64,000 bases of DNA, from positions 15,291,190 through 15,355,189 of the forward strand of contig NC_049901.1 of the NCBI RefSeq assembly GCF_001411555.2, given 5' to 3'. Source of the DNA: Juglans regia (lineage: Eukaryota; Streptophyta; Magnoliopsida; Fagales; Juglandaceae). The notes below the pieces were generated by a model that was not told where the DNA came from, ran no database searches, and saw nothing but the letters and a program-made list of their open reading frames with translations. This document shows positions 47,401 to 60,100 of the stretch, piece by piece (position 1 is the first letter of the stretch; each line of letters begins with the position of its first letter). Both the position numbers and the translations under genes were made by a program.

Positions 47401-48681
47401 TTTTATATGTAAAAGCACAGTCTCTTAATAGAAGTATGTTTTAGAAAGTTACTACACATAATAATGCGCACGGAGAGAAATAGTCCTAAAACTTCACTTG
47501 AGAGTTGTGATTTGATTATTTTTAGTTGACCATTTAATTTCTCTCCGTCATGACTTTGCTCGTCGTGCACATGACACTGATGTGTTTTATGATCATGTGA
47601 CGTAGCTGAAAACATTTTTTTTGGTAAGCACACAGTCACCATAAATTTGAGAGTTATGGTAAAAAAAGGTATATTGACAGGTTTAGATCAGCTCACTCAC
47701 ACGAGCGATCGCCTTTGGCGCTACAAAGAGGTAGTGAGCAAAAATGAGACAATATGTCACTCAGTACTTATCCAAAAAGGGATAAGTTGAAAGACACAAA
47801 AGATATGTCACCTTAGTAGGAGCTAAGATGAGGTCCATCATGTTTTAAAAAAAAAAAAACCGTGCATGATTACCCACAATCCATGTTGCCTATGGTTTAG
47901 CCAGATGCGAGATCCTCTGTGGCGTTTTGGATAGCGAGCAAATGGAGGGACTCAAGTTAGGCACTGAGATAGTGACTAGACTAAGATCTGTATGGTGTAT
48001 TGAGATTATATATACGCTCTTTATTTTAAAAGAAAATTCCACCGTAACATGTATTTCATACTACATATGCTTTTGCGACCAACAATAGTAGTGAGTGAAT
48101 GGTTCCTAGCTTCCTCACCATGTGAGTCTTGTAGGTCATAATTGATTACTTTAATTTATTTATGCCATTGGGAGAGACATTTGACTATGTCACTAGGTTG
48201 ATGTTTTAGTATCTGCTACTTTGACATGTTATCTATGGCCATGAATGATATGATCTAAAGAGACATTGCTGTGAAAGCGACTGGATTGAAATGGAATGAC
48301 ATGAGAGTGAAGGGAAAACTATTTGGCAACACATCGACAAAGGTGTGTACTCACTAACGGCAAGTTGTGTTGTTTCTTGTGAGTTGCGACATAGCTGTGA
48401 GTACATTATATTTTATCGAAGATTGAGCATTACTTTGAGTTATTTGGACTCGAGATGGATTATGGATGCTTAGTCTGATGTGACCAAATGAGTTGGGGCA
48501 TAACGAAACACTTTTAGGGATGTTACTATGCTGATCTTCTCTCCGAGAGATTTGATATAGTTCTCCCATTTTTCTTTAGCTGTGCTCGATGATCACACAA
48601 TCTATTTGCCAGTATGAACAAGATTGAAAACATTAGAGATATGCAGACCTAGAGTTATGCCCACTGTGTGCGAGTGGGAGA

Positions 48682-49039
48682 TGTTAAATTGAAACCACGT
48701 GTATACCACTACAAGATAATGATGAGCCACAAACTTGGTGGCCTGCACGTGGACACCACTTCTGAAGTAAGTGAAGGGGCGCCCACATGGGCAGACCCCC
48801 TCCTGATGAACAATAGAGGGCTATATAGAGCCCCATTTTCCCCTCTTGTTTAATAGGGGACTTTGATCACAAACTCTTTCTCAAATGTTCTCTCTGATCA
48901 CGTAACACTCCACCATCGCCTGGAGGATTATGGATGAACAACGACAACTAAAAATCTATGGAACAACTACACTAGATCTATGATTTACCAATGAGGTAAT
49001 ATCACTTCCGTTGTGTACTTTGATCTAGTTTTTCTAACA
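48682..49039 (+). repeat. Right LTR of the 4.96-kb element
   Basis: About 24 bp longer than its partner, the extra bases lying near 48910-48990 (GGATTATGGATGAACAACGA region). Ends TCTAACA directly before the AAACA duplication. Confidence 0.88.
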
Positions 49040-49219
49040 AAACACCCTCAACTGCTAATTCTAGCAGGATTTGGGATTTATTTGAATGCTTGGTAAATAA
49101 GAGAGAGAATTCCGGCCAAATTAGTATGTCTACCGAGAGGATATGCCAAGCCTAATGGCATAAAATCAGACACTTAAAAACAAATCAAATAAAGTTTAAA
49201 TATGAAAGAATATTTTGAT

Positions 49220-49335
49220 ATTAGCAGGTTGGCATTATGATCCCGGGGGTTAAAAACTTAACCAAATTCGTATCTAACAGTTCTAAGACTTTTGGATAAA
49301 TGGTTGAGTCTTTAATAATTAGAAAGAGCTTTTGG
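49220..49335 (+). repeat. Direct repeat, copy 1, left of the 2.8-kb solo LTR
   Basis: Contains GCATTATGATCCCGGGGGTT, ACTTAACCAAATTCGTATCT and AACAGTTCTAAGACTTTTGG. A related copy in the same orientation lies at about 52300-52400. The pair brackets the solo LTR, and both are probably parts of an older interrupted repeat. Confidence 0.55.
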
Positions 49336-49426
49336 ATCCATTAGGTCTATGTATGGATATGATGTTAAGTTATTGAATACTGATAATAAGTGAAGCAACA
49401 AAACGAGAAAGGGCTATCACTGAGTC

Positions 49427-52249
49427 TGTAACACCCTGGCCCTTCAAATTTTTTTTTCCTTCTTCTTCTTCCCTATTTTTCACGTAGCCACGACGTCGTT
49501 TGAGGTGAGCTTCTCTTCCACATGCATTTTATCTTTCCGACGATTTTTCACTTTTAATTTTTGCACTCTCGAAAATTTTTCCACCCCAATCTCCATCTTC
49601 CCCACTTCCACACGGTTATGATTTTCTTCCCTTCTTCCGTTACTCAAATCCCTCTCATTAATGCCTATTCATTTCTTTAGCAGTTTGTATTTTTGCCCAC
49701 CCTCGCAAAGCCTTGCCTTACCTTGTAGAGCAGCATCACCCTCCCACACTGTTGCACACCATCACCACCAAGGCGCCGTCACAAGTGGCCCTTGTCGACA
49801 CCATTGCACGTTGGTCAGTCTGCCGAGGCTTCCCTCAGATGAAGCCGAAACTCGGGGCCAAGTGCAGCGAGCACTGCTCCACAGCCAGTAACCACCACAA
49901 TCCCGACTTGAGGTGTCTTGCTCCTTCACAGCAGCCAACCACCGGAAACCACTTCCCACAGCAACGACAAATAGCAACCCACGGTTTTGCCAAGTCAAAA
50001 CACTGCTGTTTTAGTGCACCCGAAATAGAGCTTCTGCCAACACCATGACCGAGAAGCCAGCAAGCGCACGGTGCTTTTGCATCATCCCGAGCAACCATGT
50101 CCAACCTCGTGCCACTGTGAGCTGCCGTCACACGGTATCTCCACCCATCCTGGATGTTCCCTTGGTAAAACACATGCTCTCTCTATACACGGAACACCCT
50201 CTCTCCCTCTCTTTCTCTCACTACGTTCTCTCTCTCTCTCCACCATGATCGAGTGACAATTTTCTCTCCACCTCCCTCTCTCAATGCCATGCTGCCGCGC
50301 CGACCAACTTCGACCTCCACCCACCACACTGCCCGTCGCGCCTCTCCTCCTTTCTCGGCGAGTAAAGACTCTACTCTATAGTCTGTCGCACGGTTTTGAT
50401 CTAGAAGTGTTAAAATCTCATATTTCTTTTTGTTTTCCTTGTTTTGTTTACAATTTTTCCCAAAACGCCCTTCTCATTTAGATGATTTCATGATATTTAT
50501 AAAGAAATTGTTTTAAGTATATTTATATTACTGCATCTAGTTTATAAGTCAGTATATTGATGCTTTTAACAGAGTAATTATAAGTTGATCGTGTTTTTGT
50601 CTTTATATATTAAACTCACTTTGTATGAGTTTTGTTTTAAATACAGATTAAATAAGTATTTGAAATATATTATTAGTATTAATATGTATATATATATATA
50701 TATATATTTTATAGAAGTACATAGTAGTGCAAGATTTTTATTTTGAACTCTTTAAAGAGAAACTAATTAGTATATTTTTTTATTAAATGAAATATTTGTT
50801 CTCCTACTTTAATCAATTCTGTTTTAATGAGTCTTTAAACCAAAAATGTATTTTATGGCTTAATTTTATTTATTATTAATATTATTACGCAATTTTAGAA
50901 ATATTCCAAGTTTAATAGTTATGTAGATATTGATGAATTTAGGAAGTGATGGTATTTCAGAATTTAGAGAAATTTTTGGTTTTTGAGGAATTAAAATAGG
51001 TACTTCAAGTCTAATATGAAATTATCTGTTCAATGAAGATTTATTGAAATTACATGAATTTTGATAGGTGACGATTGACAATTGTTCAGTACTGTTGTGG
51101 AGAATTTCTGAGAAGCTAAAAAGTCTAGGTAATCGGGATTTATATACTAGTTTTGTATAAAAGAAATAAAATGAGGTTGACTTTGAAAGTAAACATGTTT
51201 GCTTTTGAAAAGAAATCTAAAAACGGCCTCAGATGTTTATTCTACATATGCATAAATTATATATAAAAGAAAGTATTTTCTATCATGACTGGTATAGACA
51301 TGAGCTAATTTTGTACATTTTGTTTCTGAACTATGCAAAAGAGTGAATATGAAAATCTAAAAGTTTTTGTTATGAATAAATGAAGATATTTTGATTCCAT
51401 TTATCTCAAGCATGTGAAATGATCTGAAACTATTCAGTATTTTGTTTTGATATGATGTGTCATCTGAAACATTGGCATGAAGTTCTGACTCTGTATCTGA
51501 ATGTGATCTGCTTCCAATGATGTTCTGTTTTGTTTCTGTTAAGGCCCAACCACGGGTATAATGGTGGTTTATAACCTTACCACGGGAGTGAAACATGGTA
51601 TACGACGGCCCAGCCACGGGTATAATGTTGGTTTATAACCCTACCACGGGAGTTAAACATGATATTCGTCCCAATGTGATGCTATGAGATGATATGAATA
51701 TAATGTTTCAGTTTGGATATGCCAATGAATTTTTCTTTTTGGGAATAAGTTGTCTTTCTGGAAATTTAGTTTTGATATTTTGTACAAAGTTTTGTTTATA
51801 CATTCTGAAAGTAAATATATTGTTTCTGCATTCTGAAAGTAAATGTTTTGTTTTGCATACTAAACTTTATAAATACTCATGTTTACATGCTAGTATATGC
51901 TCTCTGCTTACTGAGTTGTTGATAACTCACCCCTTATCTCCCCAATATTTTTCAGATATTTTGAAGATTCAGCTAATGATCAAGATTATGAGGCATTGAG
52001 TAAGATGATTTAAGTACAGTGATTTAAGCATAGGAAGTTTTTATGAGTATTGTCGATTTTTATTAAGAAATTTTATTATGTTATGATGACTTGACATTTT
52101 GGAAAATTAGTTATATTGAGGAAACTAGATTAAATTGGATTTTTGATATGATATTAAAAATTTGAAGTCCTTTTTTTTTCATATTGTTGAAATGTAAGTT
52201 TAAGTGTTAGGAAGTAACTCTCCTACCCGTGCGGGACTGGGGCATTATA
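49427..52249. mobile_element. Solo LTR, 2.82 kb, TSD GAGTC
   Basis: Starts TGTAACACCCTGGCCC and ends GGGACTGGGGCATTATA, which pairs with the start apart from changes that look like loss of methylated CpG/CNG cytosines. Flanked by GAGTC at 49422-49426 and 52250-52254. The left third is pyrimidine-rich and GC-rich (49440-50400), resembling a retroelement leader and creating spurious open frames. The rest is AT-rich with a TA run near 50688-50708. A 64-bp direct duplication lies at 51543-51668. No second LTR, primer site or coding region is present. Confidence 0.8.
51543..51668 (+). repeat. Two 64-bp tandem units in the solo LTR
   Basis: GGCCCA(A/G)CCACGGGTATAAT, GGTTTATAACC(T/C)TACCACGGG and AG(T)(G/T)AAACATG recur with starts near 51543 and 51607. 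Confidence 0.85.
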
Positions 52250-52299
52250 GAGTCAGTGTCGATAGAGTGGACCGCCATGGACGTCAAACTTGAAAGCAC

Positions 52300-52400
52300 A
52301 TGATGGAATATTATAATCCCAATGGTTAAATACTTAACCAAATTAGTATCTAACAATTATAAAAATATTGGATTATTAGTTGGATTTTTAACAAAAACAT
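52300..52400 (+). repeat. Direct repeat, copy 2, right of the solo LTR
   Basis: ATTATAATCCCAATGGTTAA, ACTTAACCAAATTAGTATCT and AACAATTATAAAAATATTGG match the copy near 49240 in order and orientation. Confidence 0.55.
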
Positions 52401-52523
52401 CTTTGATTATTTTTTTCTCTTTTTAAATCACCGTATTAGGTGAGTTTGGCTTGAAAAGTCTACGTGATTGGAGAGCTAGAGTAGTCCAAATAAGGGGCTA
52501 CGAATCTAAGATATATTGATTAC

Positions 52524-52682
52524 CTCAGCCCATTGAGACTTGTCTCCAGAACCCTCAGACTCTTCAACTCTAGTGAAATGAATAGAATATGCAATTGCGC
52601 AAATAACAAACAATAATGCAATGCTCTTGGCCGTCCCTCTGAAAACGAAATGGAATAAAACCTGTTCAGCTGTTCTGGCCAT
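52524..52682 (-). CDS. Possible first exon of a membrane-anchored protein, unrecognised
   Basis: On the minus strand an ATG at 52682 opens 53 codons, exactly in frame to a GTAATC donor after position 52524. The peptide starts MARTAEQVLFHFVFRGTAKS. It has one hydrophobic segment (about residues 20-33, IALLFVICAIAYSI), then an acidic hydrophilic stretch with ESEGSGDKSQWAE. This is the layout of a type II membrane protein or a signal-anchored first exon. The next exon should lie at lower coordinates, but the solo LTR and the 4.96-kb element occupy much of that space. The exon at 44030-43735 could belong to the same gene. Family unknown; it may be a relic. Confidence 0.4.
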
Positions 52683-52734
52683 TACAAAGCAACAACTGTC
52701 TCATAATATTCGGAAATCTGCCTCGTAAGAATCC

Positions 52735-52932
52735 AAAACCGACCTCAATTCATTTCAACTCATCATTATAATTTTTTTATAAATTTTTACACAAAATATA
52801 ATAAACAATTCAATTTTTTAAAATCTCAAAATAACTTTTTTAAATTTTCACACAAAATATAATAAATAATTCAACTTTTATTCTATTATTTATAAATCAT
52901 CTCAACTCATCTTTAAATCTAAACCACTCAAT
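52735..52932. mobile_element. Family-B MITE
   Basis: CATTTCAACTCATCATTATA at the left and CATCTCAACTCATCTTTAAA at the right, with an ACAAAATATAATAAACAATT block repeated in the core (52795 and 52852), suggesting partial internal duplication. Confidence 0.5.
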
Positions 52933-52934
52933 AT

Positions 52935-54000
52935 GTTAATGCCTTTTAAACCCTTCTAACCATTATCATATTGCAATAATTTTTACTAGGAAGAATGTCC
53001 ATGTGGTGGCAATTCCATCCACAAGGTAATGAGTTACTCCAAATTCAAAGCAGTGCCTATTTGCAGATCAATTCAACCGTTAGGTGGCTTTGAAAAAATA
53101 AACCAAAAAAAAAAAAAAAAGTAGTCCATCAGGTAGCCACGTTCCTTCTTAATTTTCTTCCTGACTCGAACCCCCAAAGCCTCTTTGCAAACTCAATTCT
53201 GGATTGAATAATGGTGCAAGTTGATCCGCATGCAATTTCTTAGCTGATCTGTACAAGTAATATTATATCTCGAGATATACCATTTTTTTTTTATTTCTCA
53301 TGTATTTTATTGTGATAATGTGATATCGACATCGTATACGACACTTGAATCAATTTTTATTTTATTTTTTAAAAAATAAAAGAGTTGGACATATATAATA
53401 TTTTATCAATTATAATAACATAATTAAATTTTATATTGTGATAAATGTAAAATATATATATTAAAAATATGTTATCGCGTAATAATATTTAGCATCGAAA
53501 GCTAAAATGTATAATTTAATTATGATAATATATGGTGCTAGTAAATTGCTTTTTCACTAGATTATATTATATATTAAAGAAATAAAGACAGAAACTTTAC
53601 TTTTTAACAAAACAAAAGTGAAAGCAATTTTTTTTTTTTTTTAATAATGATACTCATCATCTTAATTTTTATCATCATTTTATCATTATATAATGTGACA
53701 TTAAATTATTATAAATTATTTATTATATTTTATTTGTGAATCTATCATATAATGTTACATAATAAAATAATAAAAATTAAAATAATAAATAAATTTTTTT
53801 AAAATAATAAATTTATAAATAAAATATAATAAATAATTTCTAATCATCTAATATTATTTTATAAGATAATAAAAATATAAAAATGTCTTCGTTATCCAAA
53901 TTCTCGTCATCTAACAAATGTTCCATTTATTACCTTTAAACGCACAAAAGTCTTCTTGTCCTCCTCTGCTTGGCTCCACATCCTTTATCTCTGCCTCTCT
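52935..54000. other. Upstream region of the hydrolase gene, AT-rich
   Basis: T/A runs near 53107-53121, 53283-53292 and 53630-53643, and several ATAATAAAAT-type stretches. No bounded element or coding region. The proximal promoter presumably lies in 53880-54000, but I cannot place a TATA box with confidence. Confidence 0.35.
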
Positions 54001-54102
54001 CTCTCTCTGAGACTGGAAAGCTTCGTCACTCCCTCTGAAGTACATAGCTCGATCTCAATCGCTCAATTCTCTGTTCTAACCACCAAATATTTCCCTTAAG
54101 AA
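53990..54102 (+). promoter_or_regulatory. CT-rich 5' leader of the hydrolase gene
   Basis: CTCTGCCTCTCTCTCTCTCTGAG (about 53990-54010) is a typical plant CT-rich stretch near a transcription start. It is followed by 90 bp of leader without upstream ATGs to the ATG at 54103. Confidence 0.4.
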
Positions 54103-57100
54103 ATGCCGAAGTGCTTCAGCTTCGCTGTCGCGGGGAACTGGTGCTACCGCTACGCCTTCTCCAACGCCGGCCTCCGGTCCACCACAACGGACCTCGGCGA
54201 CGGTACCGTCATGCACTGTTGGGTCCCCAAGCTCCACAGCCAGTCCAAGCCCAACCTCCTTCTCATCCATGGTGTCGGCGCCAACGCAATGTGGCAGTGG
54301 AACAACTTCATCTCATCGCTCACCCCTCACTTCAACGTCTACGTCCCGGACCTGGTCTTCTTCGGGGACTCCTACTCGACCCGTTCCGAACGCTCCGAGG
54401 CCTTCCAGGCCCGGTGTGTGATGGCTGTGATGGAGGCCCAGGGGTTAGTGAAGACGATGAGCGTGGCTGGGATAAGCTACGGCGGGATTGTGGCATACAG
54501 CATGGCGGCGCAGTTTGGGGAGAGGGTGGAACGGTTGGTGCTGTGCTGTGCCGGGGTTTGCATGGAAGATAAGGACATGGAGGAGGGTATGTTCCAGGTG
54601 AAGAACGTTGACGAAGCTATTAGTATTCTGCTGCCGCGGAGTCCGGAGAAGATGAGGGAGTTGATGCGACTCACGTTTGTTAAGCCTAATTTCAAAGCCG
54701 TGCCGTCATGCTTTCTCAACGATTTCATCCATGTAAGTGGGCTTGGCCTTTGCTTTAACATGATCGGCTTATTGGCTATTACTTCGAGACTTGGGATTTA
54801 TTAGAACTGGAATTTGAAAGTTTATTCTCTGTTTGGTTTAAATTGATAAAAATATAAAATATAAAAAAAATAGAGATAGAGAGGAATAACAAGGGAGAAA
54901 GACTTTGATTATTCAGGTTTTGAATTTAAGACATTTGTTCTTCTTATGAAATCACTACTTATTTTAAAAATTTAAGATTATATGAAGAGGTAGGTTTAAT
55001 TGTTTATGTTTATCTTAGTACTCCCTCTCATATGGGGGCCAGACTCCCTCGATAAGTAAGGTCAATATGTAGAATATTTAATTGAATGAGATAGAGTGTA
55101 GAGTCAGTTTTATTATATTTTATATTTTGTCATGATATCATAGCCGTGTTTCAAACTCATGACATCTACTATGATATTTTGTGAAATCACTACTTATTCT
55201 AAAAAATTAAGTTTATAGGACGAGATAGATTTAATTATTTATATTTATCTTAATAGAAATTATATAAGAAGAAATAAAAGGAAGATCTTATAAGAGTGGA
55301 AAGTTATATATATTCTTTTGATAAGCAAGAGATGAAAATTATATATAACTTGAGATTAAAGTTAAAAAGTTAAATAAAATATTGTTAGAATATATTTTTT
55401 TAATATTATTTTTATTTTGAAATTTGAAAAAGTTAAAATATTTATTTTATTTTGAGGGCTGCTAATAGGGCTGTAATCAAGCCGAGCCGAGCCGAGCCGA
55501 GCCGAGCTTGGCTCAACTCAAAATACTCGAGCTCGAGCTCGAGATTTTTTTTATTCTCTGTTCGAGCTCGACTCGATAAGCTTAACTCTCAACTCGAGCT
55601 CAAGCTCAAGCTCGTCCCACAAACGAGTTCGAGTTCGAATTGTTTATTTATTATTTTTTGAATAAGATTTAATAATTAATAAATTAAAAAAATAAAAAAT
55701 CTAATATTGAATTTATACAACTAACAAGTAGAACTTCTATTGAATTATAAAATTTTAGAAAGTTATAAATAATTAATATCTAATTAGTTGATATTTATCC
55801 AAAATAACAATATATTATATGCGTGTATATATTATTAATATATACACTTAATATGATAGCATATATCTATTTCATATATGGTTCTCACATACTAGTATAT
55901 GAAATTATTAAATTATCGACTAATTATTATACAAATTATAAAATATACCTATGAAGTATATTCACTATATAGACATAAGTAATTGGATCACATATTATAT
56001 ATTTAATTATAAAAGTGGTATGCTTATATTATTAGCTAATACATTTATATATGTATATATACATAGGTGTATATATATATTTATCAATATATGAATGAGT
56101 TTTAATCAATTCGAGCTAATGAGTCGACTCGAGCATAAACAAGCGGGCCTTAATGAGCCATAGCCGAGTTTAGTCGAGTTTTGTCTGGTATATGTCATTT
56201 ACAAATCGAGCGGGTATCTGCTTTCACGAACGAGTTTTTTTTTTTTTTTTTTCACGAGTTGAGTTTGATTCTAGTTTAACCGAGCGGGCTATCAAACAGA
56301 CTGATTTATTTACAACCCTAGCTGCTAGAGACACAAAGGGATCCCACACACTGATGGATAGTGTGCTACGTGTCCATTTTTCCTAGTCTCTCATTCACCA
56401 CTTTCCCACTTTCCCTCTCTCTCATCTTTCCCCTTCAGCCGTGCTGCTCACACGACTCGGTCTGATCCCAGCCACAGCAGCATCGCCGCAACTCGTCGCC
56501 GGCCACCACTAGCGGCCGTTCCCTCTCACCGGTGACCTCTCGACCGGACCCATCCCCCCACAGTGCAGCCCCTCTCCCTCTCCTCCTCCCGAAATCGAAT
56601 CCCTTGCTGCTGCTAGCACCGCCGTCGCAACCCAACTGCACCATCGCACCCTGTGTTAAGGACCCCGGTCTTGTCCCAAACACTAAGGTCTACTAGCTTG
56701 CCTTGGTGAAGATGATGACCGAGTGATCTTACCAGTTTGCTTGGCCTTCCACAAAAGGATGATGTTTGAGTGATGAAATGATGATGCACTTGGGTAGGCT
56801 AAGTGTTTAGGCTAAGGCAAATCAATGTAAGTGGCTAGACTTGTTCTTGAGTGAGGTGCCAAGATGATGGAGACTAGGGTTGAATGGATGTGATGATGCT
56901 AGGGTTACGGGTTAGAGGCAACTAGGGTTGCCGTGGACTATGGTAGGACTAGGGTTGACGTGATCTTGGAGGATTGGCTTAGGATTATAGGTGTTTTATG
57001 CAATGAGGATGGCTTGAGGGTTGCCCTTGAGGTTTGGGCCACTTGGATGGTGATTAGGGTTGGTATGGTGAAGTGTAGCTAGGGTTTTGTGAGGTGGCTA

Positions 57101-60100
57101 TGTTGGATTTCGAGATTTGGAAGAGTGAGGTTAGGGTTTGGTAGGCTAGGGTTGCCGAAATGGTTAAGGTGGGATTAGGGTTTTGGATGTTGGGTAGCTA
57201 AGGTGGACGGATTGGGGTTGACTTGGTCTTTGGAAGATTGGTTAGATTTGGTTGGTTTAGGAATGGATATAGAAATTTGAAAATTGGAGGGAATTTTTGA
57301 GGGAAAAAGGGAATTTGAATTTAAATTAAGATGGCAAGTCAATAGTTGACTAGAAAGATTGTAGGAAGAGTAATTTAAGGCATTGAAGAGGATTTGCAAT
57401 TCCTTAAATTAAAGGATTTGGATTGGGATTTGAATTTGAATTGGAGTAAGTCAAGACTCCTAAAAGAAATAGGTTTCCTTATAGGACTTGAGGTAGGTGG
57501 CTATAATTTTTTGGAAGGAAGGATTTATGCTATGGCCGAGTATGGTGAGTGTTTGTATGGAAAGTAGAACAACACTAGGGTTAGTCGAATGGTGTATGTG
57601 GGAGTGGAGGCAAGGTATATTTCAGTTAGGACAAGTTGTATGAGTGAGGCAATTTATGGTAAGTTGACTAAGGGAAATGTTATAGTGGGCGACTTATGTA
57701 GTGGGGAAAGATCAAATAGTTAAAGGGAATGAGTTGTGGCCGAACAACACAAGAATGCCTTAAGAACAACACAAGTAACTCTCAAGAACACAACAAGAAC
57801 AATACACATAAATTAATAAGGTCTAGGATAGAAAATGGAAGACAATAGATGGAATGAAAAATTCTCATAAGATTAATGGATCCTTAAAGATTCACGAATT
57901 GCACCCTAAAGATAAAAAGAACAAGATAGATAGATTGAACCACACATATTCATGAATTGTAAGGTGTAATCCTCTCTTAGGGGATTCACGTATTGCACCC
58001 CAAAGAGCCCAAATACCTTGGCACCGAATGGTGATCTCAAGAACAAAATAGTCTACTCACTAGGAAATTTGTCAAAAGATGTAAATGCAAAGACTAATGG
58101 TCCTATTTATAAGGATTACAACTTGGAAACTCCTAATAGGTCCCTTGAGAAATAAATAATTAAATAAAAATAAATAATAGAAAATAACATAGTTCGCGTG
58201 GGCCAACTTGACCCATGGCATGCATGAGCCCATGAGTAGTACTATTGATCACAACTATATATAATCTTGATATATAACAAATTATTATAATAATAGCTAG
58301 GCATGCATGCATACTAAAATCCATCAGCAATATTAATTAAAGGGGTCTTGATTAATTATAAATTGCATTTCAAATTTATAAGTGGTCATGACCTCATCGA
58401 TGAGGTGGTCAAGCCTTGAGCCTTGCATTTCTATGGCCTCGATGCGTTCCCAGTTGGAACCCCCTTGTTCCTCCTCTTGAAACACACGACTCATGGCTAG
58501 CAATTGGATGGTGGGGCTTGCTCTTGGTTCACAAGTCCAATCCTGGATCCCCCACCTTCAAGGGTGGTTGACCCATTCTTTGCACAAAAGGTCCAACCTT
58601 GGGTCTTCCACCAACTTGTGTGGTCGACCCCTACAATCACACTACTCATTTCTCATCCTCAACCCTCAAACTTCGTGTAATTCACAATCAATAATAAAAA
58701 TCAATGGGATCCACGAGAGACTCCCCCAACCAATTCACAAAACTTGGGTTAACGCGTTGTTTACCTCTTTAGAGAAGTAAGAACTTCTCAAAAATGCCAA
58801 GCAAGGTAGCCCTCTCAATGAAAGCACTAATTAATGTTAGGGTCCCCGGTCTTGTCCCTAACACTAAGGTCCACTAGCTTGCCTTGATGAAGATGATGAC
58901 TGAGTGATTTTGCCAACTTGGTTGGCCTTCCACAAAAGGATGGTGTTTGAGTGATGGAATGATGATGCACTTGGGTAGGCTAAGTGTTTAGGCTAGGGCA
59001 AATCAATGTGGGTGGCTAGACTTATTCTTGAGTAAGGTGCCAAGATGATGGAGGCTAGGGTTGAATGGATGAGATAAGGCTAAGGCTACAGGTTGGAGGC
59101 AACTAGGGTTGCCGTGGACTATGGTAGGACTAGGGTTGACGTGATCTTGGAGGATCGGCTTAGGATTATGGGTGTTTGATGCAATGGGGATGGCTTGAGG
59201 GTTGCCCTTGAGGTTTGGGCCACTTGGATGGTGATTAGGGTTGGTATGGTGAAGTGTAGCTAGAGTTTTGCAAGGAGGTTAGGGTGAATTTCGAGATTTG
59301 GAAGAGTTAGCTTAGGGTTGGAGTTTAGGATGAGGTTTGGAAATGAGGTGGAAGAGTGAGGCTAGGGTTTGGTTGGCTAGGGTTGCCAAAATGGTTAAGG
59401 TGAGATTAGGGTTTTGGATGTTGGGAGGCTAAGGTGGACGGATTGAGGTTGACTTGGTCTTTGGAAGATTTGCTAGATTTGGTTGGTTTAGGAATGGATA
59501 TGGAAATTTGAAAGTTGGAGGGAATATTTGAGGGAAGAAAGAAATTTGAATTTAAATTAAGATGGCAAGTCAATAGTTGACTAGAGAGATTGTAGGAAGA
59601 GTAATTTAAGGAATTGAAGAGGATTTGCAATTCCTTAAATTAAAGGATTTGGATTGGGATTTGAATTTGAATTTGAATTGGAGGAAGTCAATACTCTTAA
59701 AAGGAATGAATTTCCTTATAGGGCTTGAGGTGGGCGGCTAGGGTTTTATAGAGGGAATGATTGATGCTATGGCCGAGTATGGTAAGTGTTTGTATGGAAA
59801 GTAGGGCAACACTATAGTCGGTCGAATGGTGTATGTGGGAGTGGAGGCAATGTATATTTCGGCTAGGGCAAGTTGTATGAGTGAGGCAATTTATAGTAAG
59901 TTGACTAAGGGAAACGTTATAGTGGGCGACTTATGTAGTGGGGAAAGATCAAATGGTTAAAGGGAATGAGTTGTGGCCGAACAACACAAGAATGTCTTAA
60001 GAACAACACAAGTAATTCTCAAGAACAATGCACATAAATTAATAAGGTTAAGGATAGAAAATGAAAGACAATAGATGGAATGAAAAATACTCATAAGATT

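Larger units (their letters stand above)
44078..49039 (+). mobile_element. Complete LTR element, 4.96 kb, non-coding interior (LARD-like), TSD AAACA
   Basis: LTRs at 44078-44411 (334 bp) and 48682-49039 (358 bp) both start TGTTAAATTGAAACCACGTG and end TTTTTCTAACA. A perfect 5-bp duplication AAACA flanks at 44073-44077 and 49040-49044. Just inside the left LTR, TTCGTATCAAAGCCC is a decayed initiator-Met tRNA primer site (TGGTATCAGAGCC type). A purine tract GAGTGGGAGA precedes the right LTR, so the element reads plus. Each LTR has a TATATAGAGCC promoter-like box (about 44218 and 48822). The 4.27-kb interior has no Gag or Pol I can recognise and no open frame above about 80 codons. Either it never coded or it has decayed completely. 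Confidence 0.88.

Noticed and set aside
49661..50327. Six overlapping open frames on both strands
   Set aside because: GC- and pyrimidine-rich leader part of the solo LTR; none has a domain or splice context.
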